From positions 1 through 8,447 of the forward strand of contig CAMFFI010000039.1 in the NCBI GenBank assembly GCA_945949625.1: a stretch of 8,447 bases of DNA, read 5' to 3'. The stretch comes from an uncultured bacterium (lineage in GTDB: Bacteria; Bacillota; Clostridia; Oscillospirales; Acutalibacteraceae). Positions 5,373-8,447 of the stretch are shown piece after piece; within the stretch, counting starts at the first letter, position 1, and every line of letters starts with the position of its first letter. Both the position numbers and the translations under genes were made by a program. The notes beneath the pieces were generated by a model, which saw only the letters and a list, made by a program, of their open reading frames with translations, ran no database searches and was not told where the DNA came from.

Positions 5373-6869
5373 TTGAAATATATCGACTATAAACAGCTTA
5401 ATCCTTTCCAGAAGTTTGCCTACAATTTTACAAACTTTTTTAAAAAGCTGCCCGGCAGAGTAGCCGCCTTTTTTAAAGCAATCGGCAGATTTTTTGTAAG
5501 ATTATTCACTGGTATCGGTAAGGGAGTAGCTAATTACGTTACAAGATTTATTAAGGGAGACTGGACAGTCAAGCTCTCTTACGTCGTTTTTGGCTTTGGA
5601 AATATGATGAAAGGCCAGATTATTAAAGGCCTTTTGTTCCTTGCTACTGAAGTAGCATATATTTATTTTATGATTTCATTTGGATTTGTTTATCTGTCCA
5701 AATTCGGCACCCTGGGTACCGTTGAAACACAGCAGGTAAAGGACGGACCCTTTACAAAGACTGTATTCGGCGATAACTCAATGCTTATTTTGCTTTACAG
5801 CGTTCTGACAATTGTTGTAACGCTTGTTGTATTCTTTATTTACATAGCAAACACAAAATCCGCTTATAAATTACAGCAGTTAAAATCAGAGGGTAAGCAT
5901 ATAATGAACTTCAAGGAAGAAATGAAAGACTTCCTTGACGGAAAATTCCACATTACAATGCTTTCTCTTCCTGTATTGTTGATTGCAATATTTACAATAC
6001 TTCCAATGATATTCATGGTTTTGATTGCCTTTACAAACTATGATAAGCAGCATATGCCTCCGGGAACATTATTTACCTGGGTTGGCTTAGATAACTTTGC
6101 TTCACTTGTTGACATAACTTCAGGTGCGAAAAAAGGCGTTACATTCCTTGAATTAACAAAGTGGACCGTTGTATGGGCTATCTTTGCAACATTCACAAAC
6201 TATATTTTAGGTATGATTGTTGCCCTTATGATTAACAAAAAGGGCATTAAGCTTAAATCACTCTGGAGAACACTTTTCGTTATTACAATTGCTGTTCCTC
6301 AGTTCGTATCACTTCTTCTTATGAACCAGATGCTCCAGACAAACGGTGCTATCAATATTCTTTTGTCTGAATTAACGGGACAGGAAGTGGCGATACAGTT
6401 CCTTAACAGTACGCCGCTGATGGCAAGGGTTACTGTAATTATAATTAACTGTTGGGTTGGTATTCCGTACACCATTCTGTCGGCTTCGGGCGTACTTATG
6501 AATATTCCTGCCGATTTGTACGAAAGTGCAAGGATTGACGGTGCCGGTCCGGTTAAGCAGTTTACGAAAATCACGTTGCCTTATATGCTGTTTGTAACAG
6601 GACCTGCTCTTATTACACAGTTTGTAGGTAATATTAACAACTTTAACGTTATTTATCTTCTCACAGGCGGCGGTCCGTCAACGGAGAATTTCTATCAGGC
6701 AGGCTATACCGACATTCTTGTAACGTGGCTGTTTAAGCTGACTATGAACCAACAGGATTACGGTCTTGCTGCGGCAATAGGTATCTTGGTATTTATTGTT
6801 TGCGCAACTCTGTCCTTGATCACTTTCAATATGTCTAAGTCTGCAAAAGATGAGGAGGCGTTCTCATGA
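5373..6869 (+). CDS. malF: MalF-like ABC sugar permease
   Basis: One of two integral membrane subunits forming the sugar channel, with 498 residues. Residues 384-403 (YESARIDGAG then KITLP) are the cytoplasmic EAA loop that docks on the ATPase. About eight membrane segments are seen, near 83-108, 137-160, 194-220, 264-287, 300-320, 350-376, 402-422 and 466-486. The core permease starts around residue 190; before it come an amphipathic, Lys/Arg- and Phe-rich region (10-65) and two extra membrane segments, an N-terminal extension also known from other Gram-positive MalF proteins. TGGGPSTENFYQAGY (431-445) is typical of the family. Start: TTG at 5373, 10 nt after AAGGAG; the next in-frame ATG is at about residue 78, far inside. 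The stop overlaps malG by 4 bp (ATGA), implying coupled translation. Likely substrate is maltodextrin, from family resemblance only. Confidence 0.9.
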   Translation: MKYIDYKQLNPFQKFAYNFTNFFKKLPGRVAAFFKAIGRFFVRLFTGIGKGVANYVTRFIKGDWTVKLSYVVFGFGNMMKGQIIKGLLFLATEVAYIYFMISFGFVYLSKFGTLGTVETQQVKDGPFTKTVFGDNSMLILLYSVLTIVVTLVVFFIYIANTKSAYKLQQLKSEGKHIMNFKEEMKDFLDGKFHITMLSLPVLLIAIFTILPMIFMVLIAFTNYDKQHMPPGTLFTWVGLDNFASLVDITSGAKKGVTFLELTKWTVVWAIFATFTNYILGMIVALMINKKGIKLKSLWRTLFVITIAVPQFVSLLLMNQMLQTNGAINILLSELTGQEVAIQFLNSTPLMARVTVIIINCWVGIPYTILSASGVLMNIPADLYESARIDGAGPVKQFTKITLPYMLFVTGPALITQFVGNINNFNVIYLLTGGGPSTENFYQAGYTDILVTWLFKLTMNQQDYGLAAAIGILVFIVCATLSLITFNMSKSAKDEEAFS

Positions 6870-7720
6870 TAAAAAGTTATAAAGCCAGAAGAGTTATTGC
6901 AAATACACTCATTTATATAATTCTTGCTGTACTGGGAATCATTTGGATTTCTCCTCTTGTATATATGGTTCTTCACTCTTTCAGAGCAGAGGGCTTGGCT
7001 ACTGTTCCATACCTTATTCCAAGAGAGTATTCATTCCAGAACTATATTGATTTGTTTGTAAACACCGGCACACTTAACTTCCCGAGATGGTATCTGAATA
7101 CATTTATTGTTGCTTGCTGTGCACGCGTAATTTCAACACTTTCAGTACTTATGGTTAGTTATGCGTTCAGCCGTCTTAGATTTAAAAGCCGTAAAAAGTT
7201 TATCAATGTTGGTATGATTTTGGGAATGTTCCCCGGATTTATGACAATGATTGCTATTTACTACTTGCTTAAAGCAATGGGCTTGTCACAGACACTGGTT
7301 GCTCTTGTAATTTGTTACAGTGCCGGCGCAGGTCTCGGATTCCAGATTTCAAAGGGCTTCTTTGATACAATTCCGAGAGCCTTGGATGAGGCTGCCACTG
7401 TTGACGGTGCAACGAAAAACCAGATTTTCTGGAAGATTATTCTTCCTATGTCAAAACCGATTATAGTTTATACAATTCTTACATCATTCATCGGTCCTTG
7501 GACAGACTTTATTCTCTGTAAATTGATTATGGGTGATAACAGAGATAACTATACCGTAGCCATAGGACTTCAGCTTATGACATCTCTTGAGTTTAAGTCC
7601 GACTACTTTAAGCAATTCCTGGCAGGTTCAGTACTTGTTGCAGTGCCGATTACACTGCTGTTCCTTAAATTACAGAACTATTATGTTGAAGGCGTTACAG
7701 CCGGCGGTGTTAAAGGTTAA
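6866..7720 (+). CDS. malG: MalG-like ABC sugar permease
   Basis: The second membrane subunit of the importer, 284 residues, normal length for MalG. Six membrane segments are seen, near 11-37, 79-100, 113-135, 141-160, 196-215 and 250-268. The EAA loop is at 173-194 (DEAATVDGATKNQIFWKIILP region), the coupling helix to the ATPase. The C-terminal YYVEGVTAGGVKG closely follows the end typical of maltose-family MalG proteins (VEGLTAGAVKG type), which is the best evidence for the maltose subfamily. Start: the ATG at 6866 lies 7 nt after a perfect AGGAGG (6853-6858) inside the end of malF, with an ATGA overlap. A strong terminator follows at once, so no ATPase gene belongs to this operon. Confidence 0.92.
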   Translation: MIKSYKARRVIANTLIYIILAVLGIIWISPLVYMVLHSFRAEGLATVPYLIPREYSFQNYIDLFVNTGTLNFPRWYLNTFIVACCARVISTLSVLMVSYAFSRLRFKSRKKFINVGMILGMFPGFMTMIAIYYLLKAMGLSQTLVALVICYSAGAGLGFQISKGFFDTIPRALDEAATVDGATKNQIFWKIILPMSKPIIVYTILTSFIGPWTDFILCKLIMGDNRDNYTVAIGLQLMTSLEFKSDYFKQFLAGSVLVAVPITLLFLKLQNYYVEGVTAGGVKG

Positions 7721-7740
7721 AACATTATTTAAAGATTTAT

Positions 7741-7774
7741 TAAGGGTGAAAGCGAAAGCTTTCACCCTTATTTT
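7741..7774 (+). terminator. Operon terminator after malG
   Basis: A 13-bp perfect stem (TAAGGGTGAAAGC at 7741-7753, GCTTTCACCCTTA at 7758-7770) with a GAAA tetraloop, followed by TTTT. It begins 20 nt after the malG stop codon and closes the sugar-transport operon. Confidence 0.93.
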
Positions 7775-7827
7775 CACATTATAGGAAATTGCACGGTAGC
7801 GCTCGGGCATAAAAGGTTACAGTCAGT

Positions 7828-8017
7828 ACAAACTGTCTGCACAATTGCGTGTCGAGACACTCGACTTTTCATACAGACAGAAGTTTGTTATTAGCGGTTA
7901 TTAAACCGTCAGCTTATTTTAATATCCGTTTGTAGTAAATACCTCTTTGATTTATCAGGCATTACTATAAATAAAAATACAGGCAGAGCAATTTTTATGT
8001 TTGCTCTGATGTTTTTT
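7828..8017 (+). ncRNA. Candidate structured RNA in the malG-hydrolase gap (unassigned)
   Basis: This gap carries no open reading frame but several nested inverted repeats. ACAAACTGTCTG (7828-7839) pairs with CAGAC plus AGTTTGT (7874-7888), 12 bp with a 3-nt bulge. It encloses the perfect hairpin GTCGAG/CTCGAC (7851-7865, loop ACA). Next come CGGTT/AACCG (7895-7908), TAGTAA/TTACTA (about 7933-7967), and finally the terminator-like hairpin at 7984-8008. The arrangement resembles a small RNA or leader with its own terminator. No known family (T-box, 6S, tmRNA, SRP, RNase P, common riboswitches) was recognised, and no convincing promoter was found before it. Strand is chosen from the T-run. Confidence 0.35.
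7984..8017 (+). terminator. Terminator-like hairpin before the hydrolase gene
   Basis: An 8-bp perfect stem CAGAGCAA (7984-7991) and TTGCTCTG (8001-8008) with a 9-nt loop, followed by ATGTTTTTT. It is separate from the malG terminator by about 210 nt and lies upstream of the hydrolase promoter, so it must end some other transcript or act as a second safeguard against read-through. Confidence 0.65.
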
Positions 8018-8034
8018 AGGCAAGAATATATATT

Positions 8035-8064
8035 ATGACATTTGAATATAAAGTAAAATATAAA
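8035..8064 (+). promoter_or_regulatory. Promoter of the alpha/beta hydrolase gene
   Basis: A -35 ATGACA (8035-8040), an 18-bp spacer, and -10 TATAAA (8059-8064), each one base from consensus. Predicted start is near 8071, about 34 nt before the ATG. A+T-rich surroundings offer other weak matches, so the assignment is moderate. Confidence 0.55.
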
Positions 8065-8104
8065 CATATACGGACAAATATGCAGGGGGTTGGAGAAATA
8101 AAAG

Positions 8105-8447
8105 ATGCGGAAAAGGACAAAAGAGTCAATAAAAACAACTGCAATCGTGTTTTTTTCACTTTTATTGGTTGTAGCAATTGCACTGTGGTTTGTGGGAGAT
8201 TATTTCTTTAACATTTTACTTAACCCTGAAATTGACAAAAGCTTAATTCTGGAAATTAACGACGGAATAAATGATTTTGAGGACAACAGTGAAAGCAACC
8301 TGAAATCTATGCTGTGGCTAACGGAAAACGGCGAAGATGTTAATGTATATTCCGAGGATAATTTAAAGCTTTGCAGTAAGGAAATAGAAAATCCACAAGC
8401 TGACCATAAGTGGGCAATTGTAATTCACGGCTACGGAGGAGAGTCCA
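8105..8447 (+). CDS. Membrane-anchored alpha/beta hydrolase, N-terminal part
   Basis: The first 114 codons of a gene running off the right end. Residues 1-10 are basic (MRKRTKESIK) and 12-30 are one hydrophobic segment (IVFFSLLLVVAIALWF), so it is an N-terminal membrane anchor or uncleaved signal, with the rest predicted outside. After a helical acidic stretch (41-70), strands follow (WLTENGEDVNVYS) and then HKWAIVIHGYGGES (101-114). HGYGG is the oxyanion-hole turn of the alpha/beta hydrolase fold (compare YqkD-like proteins of Firmicutes). The catalytic Ser, Asp and His lie beyond the window. Start: the ATG at 8105 is 9 nt after GGAG (8092-8095). Substrate is unknown, and a terminator plus its own promoter separate it from the sugar operon. 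Confidence 0.8.
   Translation, partial: MRKRTKESIKTTAIVFFSLLLVVAIALWFVGDYFFNILLNPEIDKSLILEINDGINDFEDNSESNLKSMLWLTENGEDVNVYSEDNLKLCSKEIENPQADHKWAIVIHGYGGES

Noticed and set aside
1..8447. CRISPR array, insertion sequence or rRNA
   Set aside because: No regularly spaced 25-40 bp repeats with unique spacers, no transposase frame with terminal inverted repeats, and no rRNA-like stretches were seen.

Overview
The window looks like a chromosome segment of a low-G+C Gram-positive bacterium, most likely a gut-type Clostridia (Ruminococcus or Oscillospiraceae-like). The basis is the A+T-rich intergenic DNA, strong AGGAGG-type ribosome sites, sigma-A-like promoters with extended -10 elements, many Rho-independent terminators, a Gram-positive style maltodextrin importer without its own ATPase, and a BspA-type leucine-rich-repeat protein. 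The genus is an inference; no marker gene for species is present.

Left end (1-1562): the C-terminal catalytic part of a tyrosine recombinase runs in from outside and converges, across a short terminator hairpin, on a minus-strand gene for a cytoplasmic protein with seven 23-residue leucine-rich repeats and a zinc ribbon at each end. Next is a complete minus-strand tRNA-Trp gene with its own strong promoter and terminator. Its 3' end faces the recombinase, so the left part may be the end of an element integrated at tRNA-Trp; the other att repeat would lie outside the window.

Middle (1740-3349): a single-gene unit on the minus strand encodes a MurE-type Mur ligase (peptidoglycan precursor synthesis) with its own extended -10 promoter and terminator. 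Several normally conserved MurE positions are changed. About 320 bases of very A+T-rich non-coding DNA separate its promoter from the divergent sugar operon.

Right (3649-7774): a plus-strand maltose/maltodextrin-type ABC importer locus holds a lipoprotein solute-binding protein (malE-like) and two permeases (malF-like and malG-like, overlapping by 4 bp). A strong hairpin terminator follows malE and a second promoter precedes malF, so binding-protein and permease levels can be set separately. No ATPase gene is present, so a shared MsmX/MsmK-type ATPase encoded elsewhere is inferred.

Right edge (7775-8447): a 330-base gap holds several inverted repeats ending in a terminator-like hairpin, a candidate small structured RNA. 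After it a promoter drives a membrane-anchored alpha/beta hydrolase cut off by the window end. The nearest things to something undescribed are this structured gap, the double-zinc-ribbon LRR protein beside an integrase, and the divergent MurE.
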